A DNA stretch of 64,000 nucleotides from UBA1723 sp045642085 (GCA_045642085.1 JAZUIF010000082.1:8292-72291), one strand, 5' to 3'; numbered from the stretch's first letter, positions 7,674 through 17,373 are shown. The notes: generated by a model not told the origin, from the sequence alone. Numbers and translations are program-made.

Positions 7674-10600
7674 TTATGAGAAAAGATATAATTGAAGTCC
7701 TAAAGAAGCTAGCTTCCAACATATATGTTGTCCTTTCAGTGTTGGTCTTATCCGCAACATTGGCATTGGTATCTGACTATGTCAGTTATGTGAAAAGTCA
7801 GAAAAATTTGGATCTTACAGAGTTTAGCAATACTCTTCATTCAAAGCAGACCATAGCTATGGATCTGCTTATCAAGATGATGCAGGAAAGCGGAGGTAGT
7901 TTGGATAAACTTCAATCCAATCCTTGGTATATAACTCAGTCTGAAGCAAATGGTATAGAATGTCGAGTATATCGTAACAACAATCTGATATATTGGACAG
8001 GAAATGAAATAAATGTCGATTCTTTGTCGGCTATTCCTGACAAGTCTGAGTTCTATTATTGTGCTGCAAATTACCACACTGTAGGATCGAAAATAACCTC
8101 TGGTGAATATCACTATATAGCATTAATTAAAGTAAAAACATTGTATTATCCATATGAAATGAAGGTGGATAAGTTTTGCGATGGATTTACTTTGCCTAAC
8201 CATGTGAGATTTGTCGGAACAGATAATCTAGATGCTATTGTAGTCAATGGAAACAATGGTTTTGAGCTTTTTCGTCTTCAGAATGTGACAATCTCAGAAC
8301 CCAACCAATTATGCAAGCAAATTTGTTTTTTCTGTTGGATCATCTTTGGATTATTCATGTATCTACTGCTTCGAATAATTTTCTTGATGTACAATGATGG
8401 AAAAATCTCCAATTTTAAGTTTGCTGGTATAATTGGAGGCATTATGATATTGATCATATTGTGTGGAAGCATACGTCAGCCAGCATATATTTTTGGAGGA
8501 AGTTTGTTTGATGACAGTACTGGCACACCTCTTGGATCTGTTTTGCTTTATACATTAATCATTATTCTCTATTATTCCCTGGTAATTAAACGATTGCTCC
8601 CTAACTCCCTGTTTTTGTCACAAGGAAAGTGGCAGATTTTGATTGCTTTTCTAGGTCATGTGTTGATTATTTGTTTAGGCGTTGTCGTTTATGTAATGGC
8701 AAGAGTCTTTATTTATAGTAGATCGAATGTCGACTTGGCCGTTCCATATGTGCAAGACATTTCAAAAGAGACAGTTTTAGCATTGTTTGTCTTCGTTGTG
8801 TGGATTGTTCTATATTCACATGTCGTTGCTCACATTATGAATCTAACCCAAAAGAATTTGGCGTTTAGATCACTATTCATAATTCGACTTGTCAATTTTA
8901 GTTTATTCTTTTTGATTGTATTTATTGTCGACGACGATTCTGTTAGTTATACATTCCCGTGGATGGTCGGAATTCTGTTGTTGAAAGATGTGTTCTTCTT
9001 TTATGAAATTAAGTCGAGAAATATATTTATCGGATTAATGACATTCTTAGTCTTAAATTTTGCTGTGTCGTTACTGATAAAATTGAGTTTTTCGCGTAAT
9101 GAATTCAAAATAAGTAATCTTGCAAGTAAAATAGAGACTAATGCTTTGCTAAATTACGACTCTACTTTGGAACAGTTAATGGATAATATCGAGACGAAAT
9201 TCCGTACGGACGCGACGTTGAGATCTTATATGGTTGACACCGTAGATCGACATTTGGAAATTGAGACTCATTTACGTGAGAAATATTTTACTGATTATTG
9301 GAGAAAGTATGATTTTGATATTCAGTTGTCTCGTCCTGGAGCTAATATTCATCTTCGAGATCGTAATTCATTGAAGTTTACAACAGTCCCTCCTTCGTTT
9401 TTGAAAAATAGTTGTAGAAGAATACACAACCGTAATTTCTATATCAATACGGATGCCGCACTTTCTCTAGTCTACTTGGCTAAATTCCATTACCAGGGAA
9501 TGGATCTATATATTACGTTCTATCCTTCATTGCTATATAATAGATTGTCTTCGGAAACAAATAATGTAAAATATAGTAGTTTCACGTCTCAATGGAACAA
9601 TATTGCATTGGCAAAGTATTATGATGGAGAACTTCAGATGTGGACTGGTGACTACCATTATCCACCTCATAGCACAGGTCTGTATCGTGGAGAAAATTTA
9701 TATTCATATAATAGAAACGGTTATAAGCATTATATCAGATCTTTTGGTAAAGGTGGCTATATAGTATGTAGTTTGCCGGAGATAACAATCAATATGCATT
9801 TGATTCTTGTCTCTACTATTTTCGGTATATTCTTGTTTTTAGTTGTGTTGTTTTATATCATAAAATATCTAAACGTCAAGAATTTACGAAATTCTATATT
9901 CTCAAGAATGCTTTTATGGTTGTTGCTACCTCTTGCTGTGGCGTTTGTGGTTACTGCTTGGTTTTCATTTACGTTCTTTATTCGTCAGTATGAGAGAGAG
10001 GTTGAGGTCACCAATAATGCCAAAATCCTCACTCTACAATCAGCATTGCAGGAAAAACTAGGAACTCATTCAGATCTGGAGATGGTATCAGTTGGAAATC
10101 TTGATTATATTCTTCAAGAATATTCAATGGTGCTTCATTTGGATATCATAATCTACGATGCTCAAGGTGTGCAGCATTCTGCATCTAGTAGTGATTTGAA
10201 AGGTTTGGGTGCTCGTCGTAAAAACGAAAACTCAATGCACCTTATGAATGCAAGTTCAAAATGTAATTTGAACAAGTCTCCAAAATCAATAGAATCGATA
10301 CTTGGAAAAAGGTATGCTACAGAGTATGCTTATCTATATAATTCAAATAATGTTCAGGTTGGATATGTTCAGGTATTGAATTCACTTTTGGATAAGAATA
10401 GTAATTCTGAAGTGTTCAACTATATTGTATTTGTGCTTGATGCCTTTTTGATTGTAATTACTTTGGCCTTTTTGGTTATTTGGCTTATAAATGTAAGAAT
10501 ATCAGCACCGATTTTTGAAATCAGTAATAAGTTGCAACGTTTCCAATTGACGAATGCTAATGAAAAAATCTATTATTCTAACATGAATGATGAGATTGGT

Positions 10601-11347
10601 CAATTGGTGTCGAGGTATAATTCAATGGTGGATGAACTTGTAGTCTCAGCGGAAAAACTTGCACGAAGTGAGCGTGAGACAGCATGGCGAGACATGGCTC
10701 GTTCAATCGCCCATGAGATTAAGAATCCTTTGACTCCTATGAAATTGACTATTCAGGCAGCAAAACGTAAGCAGGAAGTCGACCCAGAACATTTCAATGA
10801 GTATTTCAGCCATACTGCTGATTTGCTTGTTGAACAAATTGAGAATCTTGCCCGAATAGCGTCTGAGTTCTCTGATTTTGCAAAGGTGACTGCCGAGGTT
10901 CCGGAAAGAGTCGACATCGTAGGCCGACTACGTAATGCTGTGTCGCTATATATTCATAATCCGGAAGGTGTGATTGTACAGCCTGAAATCAATGTTAGCC
11001 AACCGGTATATATTCTTGGAAATGAGAAACAGTTGAGCCAGGTGTTCAATAATCTTATTAGAAATGCTATACAGGCGATTCCAGAAGACCAGATGGGATT
11101 TGTTAATGTCTCTCTTTCTACAACAGATATGAATGTAGAGGTAAGAGTAAAAGATAATGGAACCGGAGTAAAACCAGATATTCAAGCTCGTATGTTTGAG
11201 CCTAATTTCACAACTAAGAATAGTGGAATGGGTCTTGGACTTGCAATTACGAAGAGCATCGTCACCGCTTGTAAGGGAGATATCACATTTGAGACAGAGG
11301 AAGGCGTAGGTACAACATTTATTGTGAAATTCCCGATAATAAAATAA
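7670..11347 (+). CDS. Very large NtrY-like membrane sensor histidine kinase
   Basis: 1225 residues. After an N-terminal helix (about 17-35) comes an extracytoplasmic segment, then a cluster of about eight membrane helices (about 215-465), a second large extracytoplasmic region (about 480-705), two further helices (about 710-770), another sensor segment and a last helix (about 925-945). The cytoplasmic end carries a HAMP-like linker, a HisKA box S-I-A-H-E-I-K-N-P-L-T-P-M-K with the phospho-accepting His near residue 1015, an N box N-N-L-I-R-N-A-I-Q-A-I and G boxes V-K-D-N-G-T-G-V / G-M-G-L-G-L-A-I. The T-P-M-K extension of the H box is characteristic of NtrY-type kinases. No response regulator lies next to it, so it is an orphan here. 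The start overlaps rlmH by 4 bp; an in-frame ATG at 7676 is an alternative. Confidence 0.88.
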   Translation: MIMRKDIIEVLKKLASNIYVVLSVLVLSATLALVSDYVSYVKSQKNLDLTEFSNTLHSKQTIAMDLLIKMMQESGGSLDKLQSNPWYITQSEANGIECRVYRNNNLIYWTGNEINVDSLSAIPDKSEFYYCAANYHTVGSKITSGEYHYIALIKVKTLYYPYEMKVDKFCDGFTLPNHVRFVGTDNLDAIVVNGNNGFELFRLQNVTISEPNQLCKQICFFCWIIFGLFMYLLLRIIFLMYNDGKISNFKFAGIIGGIMILIILCGSIRQPAYIFGGSLFDDSTGTPLGSVLLYTLIIILYYSLVIKRLLPNSLFLSQGKWQILIAFLGHVLIICLGVVVYVMARVFIYSRSNVDLAVPYVQDISKETVLALFVFVVWIVLYSHVVAHIMNLTQKNLAFRSLFIIRLVNFSLFFLIVFIVDDDSVSYTFPWMVGILLLKDVFFFYEIKSRNIFIGLMTFLVLNFAVSLLIKLSFSRNEFKISNLASKIETNALLNYDSTLEQLMDNIETKFRTDATLRSYMVDTVDRHLEIETHLREKYFTDYWRKYDFDIQLSRPGANIHLRDRNSLKFTTVPPSFLKNSCRRIHNRNFYINTDAALSLVYLAKFHYQGMDLYITFYPSLLYNRLSSETNNVKYSSFTSQWNNIALAKYYDGELQMWTGDYHYPPHSTGLYRGENLYSYNRNGYKHYIRSFGKGGYIVCSLPEITINMHLILVSTIFGIFLFLVVLFYIIKYLNVKNLRNSIFSRMLLWLLLPLAVAFVVTAWFSFTFFIRQYEREVEVTNNAKILTLQSALQEKLGTHSDLEMVSVGNLDYILQEYSMVLHLDIIIYDAQGVQHSASSSDLKGLGARRKNENSMHLMNASSKCNLNKSPKSIESILGKRYATEYAYLYNSNNVQVGYVQVLNSLLDKNSNSEVFNYIVFVLDAFLIVITLAFLVIWLINVRISAPIFEISNKLQRFQLTNANEKIYYSNMNDEIGQLVSRYNSMVDELVVSAEKLARSERETAWRDMARSIAHEIKNPLTPMKLTIQAAKRKQEVDPEHFNEYFSHTADLLVEQIENLARIASEFSDFAKVTAEVPERVDIVGRLRNAVSLYIHNPEGVIVQPEINVSQPVYILGNEKQLSQVFNNLIRNAIQAIPEDQMGFVNVSLSTTDMNVEVRVKDNGTGVKPDIQARMFEPNFTTKNSGMGLGLAITKSIVTACKGDITFETEEGVGTTFIVKFPIIK

Positions 11348-11366
11348 TAGATATTTAATTAAAAAG

Positions 11367-11404
11367 AACGTCCAACCAGAATAGTCAAGTTGGACGTTTT
11401 ATTT
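11367..11404. terminator. Bidirectional terminator between convergent genes
   Basis: Perfect 10-bp arms AACGTCCAAC (11367-11376) and GTTGGACGTT (11389-11398), with TTTTATTTTA on the right and an A-rich flank on the left. It can serve the kinase gene (+) and the converging minus-strand gene. Confidence 0.85.
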
Positions 11405-12414
11405 TATAAACCTAATTGTTGCTTGTCGATTAAAGCATTGACAGACGGACCATCGGTTAACACAATTCCGTCGACATTGCATTGCTTAATGAGTGCTTTC
11501 AGCTCCTTCACATCCGTAATTTTCTTATATTCCAATGGACCTTGATGTTTGAATAGATCAGTGTAAGCCACATAGAAAAGCTTTTGGTCGTTTCCCATTG
11601 GATAGTCACGGACGAATACTTCGTGACTCTCTTTGTCGCATAACACGTAGAGATATTCATGTTTTTTCAATTGCTTCACAATTGCTGTGGCATAAACAGT
11701 CTGAATCATGTTGAAATACCCCAATCCGTTCATGTCGCCTTTCTGAATAGACATTGGTATGTATTTAGAACGGATGATCATCTGAGCAAAACAATTTTCG
11801 TGAAGCGTATTCTTGCTAATACTCTTCAATACATCCTTTTCATTATCACCATCTGGACTTAAAATCTTCTCACTTAACTCTTGTTTTTTCTCATCGCTGA
11901 TTTCAAATGGATTTGTATAGTCGTAAAGATTAATAGGATTGAAACGGATAGGCAATTCAGATTTCTTCATGATCTCCTGGAAATTCTCTGATTCAATAGC
12001 CGTCAATCTGACCTCGAATTGCATTTTATCTTCCACACCCAACGTCTTCAAAAACCAATGAGTTTGAAAGAATGAATTTCCATCAAGGAATACATTTTCG
12101 ACACCCATGGCATTGGCTATCATCATAGTGTTTTTGATATTCGTAAACCTGTCAGCCTTCTCAAGAGAACCGATCGGATAAACATCATCCCAACGATCTA
12201 ATTCCATCGAATCAATACAATTCTTAGCGTCGTCGTAATTGTTGAACAAATAGATTCCATTACCCACAAGAGGCATTCCATGTCCTTCACGCAAATATGA
12301 ATGACGTGGGTTTAGGAGAATAAAAACTCTCTCTTTCTCAACCAAATCGAGAGCCACGTTAGCATCTTCAATAAGAGTGCAGTCGTTATTTTGATTTTTC
12401 ATATAATAATTCAA
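11404..12414 (-). CDS. SseB-like domain protein of unknown function
   Basis: 336 residues with no signal peptide or membrane helix, so probably cytoplasmic. An in-frame ATG four codons in (12402) is an equally plausible start. The C-terminal third resembles the SseB domain: Y-L-Y-V-L-C-D..., then L-F-Y-V-A-Y-T-D-L-F, a short helix (V-K-E-L-K-A-L-I) and V-D-G-I-V-L-T-D-G-P-S. The N-terminal ~60 residues (F-I-L-L-N-P...G-I-Y-L-F-N-N-Y-D-D-A) may be a second, diverged copy of the fold. The SseB assignment is my inference from pattern, not an alignment. It lies 21 bp downstream of the AAA-ATPase gene and is probably co-transcribed with it. Confidence 0.6.
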   Translation of the reverse strand: MNYYMKNQNNDCTLIEDANVALDLVEKERVFILLNPRHSYLREGHGMPLVGNGIYLFNNYDDAKNCIDSMELDRWDDVYPIGSLEKADRFTNIKNTMMIANAMGVENVFLDGNSFFQTHWFLKTLGVEDKMQFEVRLTAIESENFQEIMKKSELPIRFNPINLYDYTNPFEISDEKKQELSEKILSPDGDNEKDVLKSISKNTLHENCFAQMIIRSKYIPMSIQKGDMNGLGYFNMIQTVYATAIVKQLKKHEYLYVLCDKESHEVFVRDYPMGNDQKLFYVAYTDLFKHQGPLEYKKITDVKELKALIKQCNVDGIVLTDGPSVNALIDKQQLGL

Positions 12415-12435
12415 ATTTTCTATTTTACGTCGATA

Positions 12436-14037
12436 CTATTTGACCTTTTCGATCTTCCATCTTGTGAGACTCTTCTCTGCGGAGTCGAATTCAATAGCGA
12501 AAGTGAGTAACTCTTTATCTTCGGTGAGGAATGGAGCCGCATATTTCCTGTCTGCGATTTGTTCGCTTGCGGCGTCAAGGCCACCGTTTGATGTCATCTT
12601 CAGTTCAAAGATAGCGTTTCTCCATTTTGTCTTGCAGACGATATCCACTCTACCTGTGGCAATCGATACCTCAGCTTGTGGCTTGAAACCACATAGGAAT
12701 AGCACTTGCACTAGAATGAATTGGAATCTTTCTTCTATAGCTTTTGAAGTGTTGTCCTGCGAATATGGAGTTCCGGCAACCAATGCCTGAAGAAACTGCA
12801 TCGCTTTTTCCACGTCGCCATGTATGAAGTTACGTCTGAAACTTGAGATGTTGCTATTAACAATGTTTTCATCTCTCTCCAAAAGACGAGGAATCAACAA
12901 CTTTGAAATTGCTTCCTTAACTTCTGGATTAGGTACAGCAAGCATGTAGTCCTGAGTCTCCTTGTCGTAATTTTTGATTGTCAGATAGCCAGTCTGATAA
13001 AGAGATAGAACAAGATTCTTTCGGTCAGCGTCATTGCCTTCAAGCGCCAGTTTGTCCATGTATTCACAATCCCAATTAGGCATTTTATGCTCGCCACTGT
13101 CGATAGTGTCCATCAGCACCTTTGTAGAGCCAGAGATGGTCCAGTAATTATTTAGCTCACAGTCGGCTAGTGCGTTAAGCAAACTGTATGGATTGATTAC
13201 CTTTGTAAGATTCTTGCTGAATGAGTAGCTGTCGTATCTGTCAATAATCGACTGATATGACTGCTCGTATGTCAAATCATTAGCGTCTGCAAGACGTTCT
13301 ATATGTCTCTTAAAGTATGACTGTAGCTCATCGTGAGTAAATCCACACACTCCCGCATATTCATCATTTGCACTAAGAATTTTAATATTGTTTAGTACGG
13401 AGAATAGACTCAATTGCGTGAACTTCATGATTCCAGTGAGGAAAATCTTGAAGATGTAGTGGCTCTCGGATTTTAATACAGCAAAGAAAGAGCGATAGAA
13501 GTCACGCATCTTTTCATGCTCCTCTTCATTATACATTGTCTGCTGAAGTGCCGAGTCGTACTCGTCAAAGAGAACAACAACACGCTGTTGCTCTTCTTTA
13601 GCTGCTGTTTTTATGACAAAAGAAAATCTATCTTTGATTTCAAAATTTTCATTATGCTTAATGCCATATTTTTTTTCATACTCTACGATTCGATATGTTA
13701 TCGTGCTTCGTAGTTCTGTTACTGTCTTGCATCCGCTCAAATCGAATCTCAACACCTCGTATTTAGTCCAGTTCTGCTCAAGCTCCATAATCTTAAGATC
13801 TTCGAACAGCTCCTTACGAGCATTGAAATAGCATTCCAAAGTGGAAAGGAAAAGAGATTTTCCGAAGCGACGTGGACGACCTAAGAAATAGACTTCTCCA
13901 TTAGGATCATTAGCTAATTTGTAGACATATTCTGTCTTGTCAGCATAGAGCAAACCGTTAGTTCTGACCTTTTCAAAATCTTGAATGCCGCAAGGCAAAG
14001 GTTGCAAGTCTTTGTATTTTTCTTTGATGTCCACCAT
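12436..14037 (-). CDS. AAA-ATPase-like protein with C-terminal PD-(D/E)XK nuclease-like domain
   Basis: 533 residues of the widespread Bacteroidota family combining an 'AAA-ATPase_like' N-terminal domain with a PD-(D/E)XK fold. The N-terminus has Y-A-D-K-T-E and a Walker A-like G-R-P-R-R-F-G-K-S at about residue 53-61; Walker B is V-V-V-L-F-D-E-Y-D-S near 155. The C-terminus has V-D-I-V followed by F-E-L-K-M (D...ExK) near 472-488, the expected nuclease-like residues. The family often occurs as many dispersed paralogues in one genome. The cellular role is not established, and mobile-element or defence-related functions have been suggested only by homology. The upstream region holds an intergenic repeat (14236-14325). 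Confidence 0.85.
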   Translation of the reverse strand: MVDIKEKYKDLQPLPCGIQDFEKVRTNGLLYADKTEYVYKLANDPNGEVYFLGRPRRFGKSLFLSTLECYFNARKELFEDLKIMELEQNWTKYEVLRFDLSGCKTVTELRSTITYRIVEYEKKYGIKHNENFEIKDRFSFVIKTAAKEEQQRVVVLFDEYDSALQQTMYNEEEHEKMRDFYRSFFAVLKSESHYIFKIFLTGIMKFTQLSLFSVLNNIKILSANDEYAGVCGFTHDELQSYFKRHIERLADANDLTYEQSYQSIIDRYDSYSFSKNLTKVINPYSLLNALADCELNNYWTISGSTKVLMDTIDSGEHKMPNWDCEYMDKLALEGNDADRKNLVLSLYQTGYLTIKNYDKETQDYMLAVPNPEVKEAISKLLIPRLLERDENIVNSNISSFRRNFIHGDVEKAMQFLQALVAGTPYSQDNTSKAIEERFQFILVQVLFLCGFKPQAEVSIATGRVDIVCKTKWRNAIFELKMTSNGGLDAASEQIADRKYAAPFLTEDKELLTFAIEFDSAEKSLTRWKIEKVK

Positions 14038-14235
14038 AATTCAAACCATTTTCTGCAAAAATAACTTTTTTAACGCATAATTTGAAGATTATTTTGGAAT
14101 TAAAATACATTTCCCAAGTATCCAATATGAGCTTAATAACCGTGCCCACGGTATTGGAATTTTTGCTATCTTTGTAATGTTAATACTGCTATGACAAGAT
14201 TATTTAATGGAGATTATATAGCAGTTGCCCAACAT

Positions 14236-14325
14236 GAGGATTGTTAAGGGCTGAATGCCCTAACTCCCCTTCCCAATGCGAGCCAGTAGGGCGAGCATAT
14301 AAAAATAAGCGTGTTTGGACAACTA
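14236..14325 (+). repeat. Dispersed intergenic repeat, copy 1
   Basis: About 90 bp. The core 14236-14296 is nearly the same as the reverse complement of 62263-62324: it starts GAGGATTGTTAAGGGC, has a small stem TTAAGGGC/GCCCTAA and ends AGGGCGAGC. Weaker similarity continues on both sides (a TTG-CCCAA block before and an AATAAGC...GTTTGGACAAC block after). It fills much of the 341-bp gap between the AAA-ATPase gene and the NADAR-like gene; the rest of that gap is AT-rich with no other feature I can support. Confidence 0.75.
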
Positions 14326-14378
14326 ATTCCAGAAGTCTCTTGCTTAGTTATGTTTCATATTGAAGATGAATATTATAT

Positions 14379-14861
14379 ATGGCTGATTTTTTCACTAATC
14401 TATTATGCAAGTTAGGTCTTGCTCTCGATATTCGTATTGGCACTGAATTTCCTGTCATTGTCCTTTGCAACACATACGCCAAACCTTTCGTTTTTGATGG
14501 TGTTCAGTGTGGCTCTATAGAGGGATTCCTTCAGGCAGTCAAACTTGCCGATCATGATCAACAGATTCGTGTTTGCTCTCTTTCCGGACTGGAAGCCAAA
14601 AACGAGTCGACTTCTCTATGGAAGAAATCACAAACTGTATGGTGGGGCGGAATAGAATATGACAGACAAGGTGCTGAGTTTCAGGCTCTGCTACGACGTG
14701 TTTATCGTGCTTGCTACGACCAGAATGAGTTGTTTCGCTCTGCTCTTGTAGCAACAGGACACAAACGTCTGGTGCATCTTGTTGGCAAGTGTGATCCTCG
14801 TGAGACTATTTTGACAAGAGACGAAATGTGTGATATCTTGACCGAATTGAGGTCTTTATGA
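14379..14861 (+). CDS. NADAR-like (YbiA-type) small protein
   Basis: 160 residues. After ~25 residues there is F-P-V-I-V-L-C-N-T-Y-A-K-P-F-V-F-D-G-V, then S-I-E-G-F-L-Q-A-V-K-L-A-D-H, L-W-K-K-S-Q-T-V-W-W-G-G near 85-96, and F-x-x-L-L-R-R-V-Y-R-A-C-Y near 105. This order (surface loop, E-G/E-x-x-Q-A-x-K helix, W-W-G, terminal helices) resembles NADAR/YbiA-type proteins, which act on ADP-ribose-type or riboflavin-pathway N-glycosides. The match is from memory and moderate. PriA starts 31 bp downstream on the same strand, so the two may share a transcript. Confidence 0.55.
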   Translation: MADFFTNLLCKLGLALDIRIGTEFPVIVLCNTYAKPFVFDGVQCGSIEGFLQAVKLADHDQQIRVCSLSGLEAKNESTSLWKKSQTVWWGGIEYDRQGAEFQALLRRVYRACYDQNELFRSALVATGHKRLVHLVGKCDPRETILTRDEMCDILTELRSL

Positions 14862-14892
14862 TTATATTTGCATTACATTTTATTGTCCGTAG

Positions 14893-17358
14893 ATGAAATA
14901 TGTCAGTGTGATTCTTCCTCTCGCTCTCAACCGTGTGCTCTCTTATGCTGTGCCGGATGAGTTGGCTGCCGACGTGATTGTCGGCGGTAGAGTGGTGGTG
15001 CCTGTCGGTAAGAAGAAGCTCTACACTGGTATCGTTTCGGAGGTCTTCGACGATTACGATGATGATATTGAAATCAAGGAGATTGTTTCTGTCCTCGACG
15101 TGAATCCCGTCGTCACCAAACCTCAACTTATGCTTTGGAAGTGGATTGCGGATTATTATATCTGCAGCCAGGGTGAGGTTATGAAGGCTGCTCTGCCTGC
15201 TGGACTGAAGATGGAGAGTGAGACGCTTGTCGCCGCTAATGAGGATTTTATGGAGGATGCTGACGAGCCGCTTAAGAAGACTGAACTTGCGGTGATGGAG
15301 AATCTTTCCACGTCGAAACAGATTAGTATCGAGGAACTTAGCCATTTGGTGAAGGTGAAGAATCTTCTGCCTACTATGCAGTCGCTTCTTGCTAAGGGTG
15401 CAATCACTCTGAATGAGCAGCTTAAGGATGGCTATAAACCAAAGATGGAGGCTTACGTTACCGTCGCCGACAGATTGCTTGATACTGAGCTGATGAATAA
15501 GACTGCAGCTGAATTGGAACGTTCGCCAAAACAACTTGAACTTCTGCTCAAATTCCTTTCAATGTCGAGTTTTTATGTGAAAGGTGAGCGAAAGGAGGTC
15601 TCAAAAAAGGATCTTCTTGCTAAAGCCGACGCTTCTCCAGCCGTCTTACAGGGGTTGGTCAAGAAGGATATTTTCCGCATCTACGATAAGGAGGTCGGCA
15701 GAATCGACAATAGCAAATATGCAAATGTGGTGGATCGCTATCCGCTTACAGATGCTCAAAATAAGGCTTACGACGAGATTGTATCTAATTTCCAGCAGAA
15801 AGATGTGGTTTTGCTTCATGGCGTCACTTCTTGTGGAAAGACGGAGATTTATATCAAACTGATTGATGAGGCTATAGCAAGTGGAAAACAGGCTTTGTTC
15901 CTGCTTCCTGAGATTGCTTTGACTACGCAGTTGACTACTCGTCTTCGTCGTGTGTTTGGCGAACAACTTGGAATCTATCATTCTAAATTCTCTGATAATG
16001 AGAGAGTTGAGGTTTGGCAGAATATGCTTTCTCCAGAGAAAGAGTATAAGGTGATTTTGGGTGTACGCTCGTCGATTTTCCTTCCTTTCCGTAATCTTGG
16101 AATTGTGATTGTCGACGAGGAGCATGAGAATACATATAAGCAATACGATCCTGCACCACGTTATCATGCGCGCAATGCGTCGATGGTGCTGGCTAAGATT
16201 CATGGAGCAAAAGTTTTGCTTGGTTCGGCCACTCCTTCTATTGAGAGCTACTACCATGCCACACAAAGCAAAAAATATGGTTTTGTGGAGCTTTTGACTC
16301 GTTTCGCTGATATTCAACTGCCTGAGATTAAGGTTGTCGACGTGAAGACAGAGCGTCTTCATAAGACTATGACAGGAATGTTCAGCAAACAGTTGATTGA
16401 TGAGATGACGCGTGCGATTTCTAACCATGAGCAGATAATTCTGTTTCAGAACCGACGTGGATATTCTCCTTTTATTGAGTGCAGAAGTTGCGCCTACGTG
16501 CCACGCTGCAAATACTGTGATGTGAGTCTGACTCTCCATCGCAACGATGATTCTCTCGTTTGCCATTATTGTGGCTATACAATCCCTGTGCCTCAGTTTT
16601 GTCCGTCGTGCGGCAATCCTACGTTGAGCACCCGTGGATTCGGTACGGAGAAGGCAGAGGAGGAGATTACGAAGATTTTTCCGTCGGCAAAAGTGGCACG
16701 TCTGGATTTGGATGTCGCCAAATCACGCAAGAGTTACGAATCTATCATCTCGGATTTTGAACGAGGCAAAACAGATATTCTCGTCGGCACACAGATGATT
16801 TCCAAAGGTTTGGATTTTGAGAAGGTTAGGGTAGTGGGTATTTTGAGCGCGGACCAGATGCTACATTATCCTGATTTCCGTTCACATGAAAGAGCCTTTC
16901 AGTTGATCTCGCAGGTGGGTGGACGTGCTGGTCGACATGGCAGACGAGGACTTGTTGTGCTTCAGACAACAGATGTTAAGCATCCGGTGATTGATCAGGT
17001 GTGTCAGAATTCCTACAAGAGTATGTATCTTTCACAGTTGAATGAGCGTACAGCCTTTCGTTATCCGCCATTCTATCGTTTGATCAATCTTATGGTGAAG
17101 GGAAAGGACGAGGCAAAGACAGATGCCGCTGCGTATGATTTGGCTAACGTGTTGAGATCACATTTCGGCCAGTTTGTATATGGTCCGGATCTTCCAGTGG
17201 TGACACGAATCCAGACGCTTCATATACGCAAGATAATGATTAAATTGGATGCGAATAGCAACGTCGCACCATCAAAAATGATTATGAAACAATGTGTTGA
17301 CAATCTTATGCTCAACCATAAAGGTGTGTTTGTGCAGATTGATGTCGACCCTATGTGA
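14893..17358 (+). CDS. priA: Primosomal replication-restart helicase PriA
   Basis: 821 residues, the usual Bacteroidota size. An N-terminal 3'-DNA-binding domain (about 1-110) is followed by a winged-helix region and the superfamily 2 helicase core: Walker A G-V-T-S-C-G-K-T-E near residue 310, the D-E-E-H box near 408, G-S-A-T-P-S motif III, and motifs V/VI with G-T-Q-M-I-S-K-G and Q-V-G-G-R-A-G-R. Between the helicase lobes lie the zinc-binding cysteines C-R-S-C, C-K-Y-C, C-H-Y-C and C-P-S-C. It reloads the replisome at stalled forks. The ATG at 14893 gives the standard N-terminus M-K-Y-V-S-V-I-L-P-L-A. Confidence 0.97.
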   Translation: MKYVSVILPLALNRVLSYAVPDELAADVIVGGRVVVPVGKKKLYTGIVSEVFDDYDDDIEIKEIVSVLDVNPVVTKPQLMLWKWIADYYICSQGEVMKAALPAGLKMESETLVAANEDFMEDADEPLKKTELAVMENLSTSKQISIEELSHLVKVKNLLPTMQSLLAKGAITLNEQLKDGYKPKMEAYVTVADRLLDTELMNKTAAELERSPKQLELLLKFLSMSSFYVKGERKEVSKKDLLAKADASPAVLQGLVKKDIFRIYDKEVGRIDNSKYANVVDRYPLTDAQNKAYDEIVSNFQQKDVVLLHGVTSCGKTEIYIKLIDEAIASGKQALFLLPEIALTTQLTTRLRRVFGEQLGIYHSKFSDNERVEVWQNMLSPEKEYKVILGVRSSIFLPFRNLGIVIVDEEHENTYKQYDPAPRYHARNASMVLAKIHGAKVLLGSATPSIESYYHATQSKKYGFVELLTRFADIQLPEIKVVDVKTERLHKTMTGMFSKQLIDEMTRAISNHEQIILFQNRRGYSPFIECRSCAYVPRCKYCDVSLTLHRNDDSLVCHYCGYTIPVPQFCPSCGNPTLSTRGFGTEKAEEEITKIFPSAKVARLDLDVAKSRKSYESIISDFERGKTDILVGTQMISKGLDFEKVRVVGILSADQMLHYPDFRSHERAFQLISQVGGRAGRHGRRGLVVLQTTDVKHPVIDQVCQNSYKSMYLSQLNERTAFRYPPFYRLINLMVKGKDEAKTDAAAYDLANVLRSHFGQFVYGPDLPVVTRIQTLHIRKIMIKLDANSNVAPSKMIMKQCVDNLMLNHKGVFVQIDVDPM

Positions 17359-17373
17359 CGCAATAATATAAAC

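Noticed and set aside
12436..14037. AAA-ATPase/PD-(D/E)XK gene as part of a complete defence island or transposon
   Set aside because: No transposase, terminal repeats, or other defence genes are visible around it; the family commonly occurs alone.
15646..16566. 306-codon open frame on the minus strand inside priA (also 14806-15534, 242 codons)
   Set aside because: Antisense shadows of priA: the plus-strand frame has every PriA motif, while these have no recognisable domain or start context.
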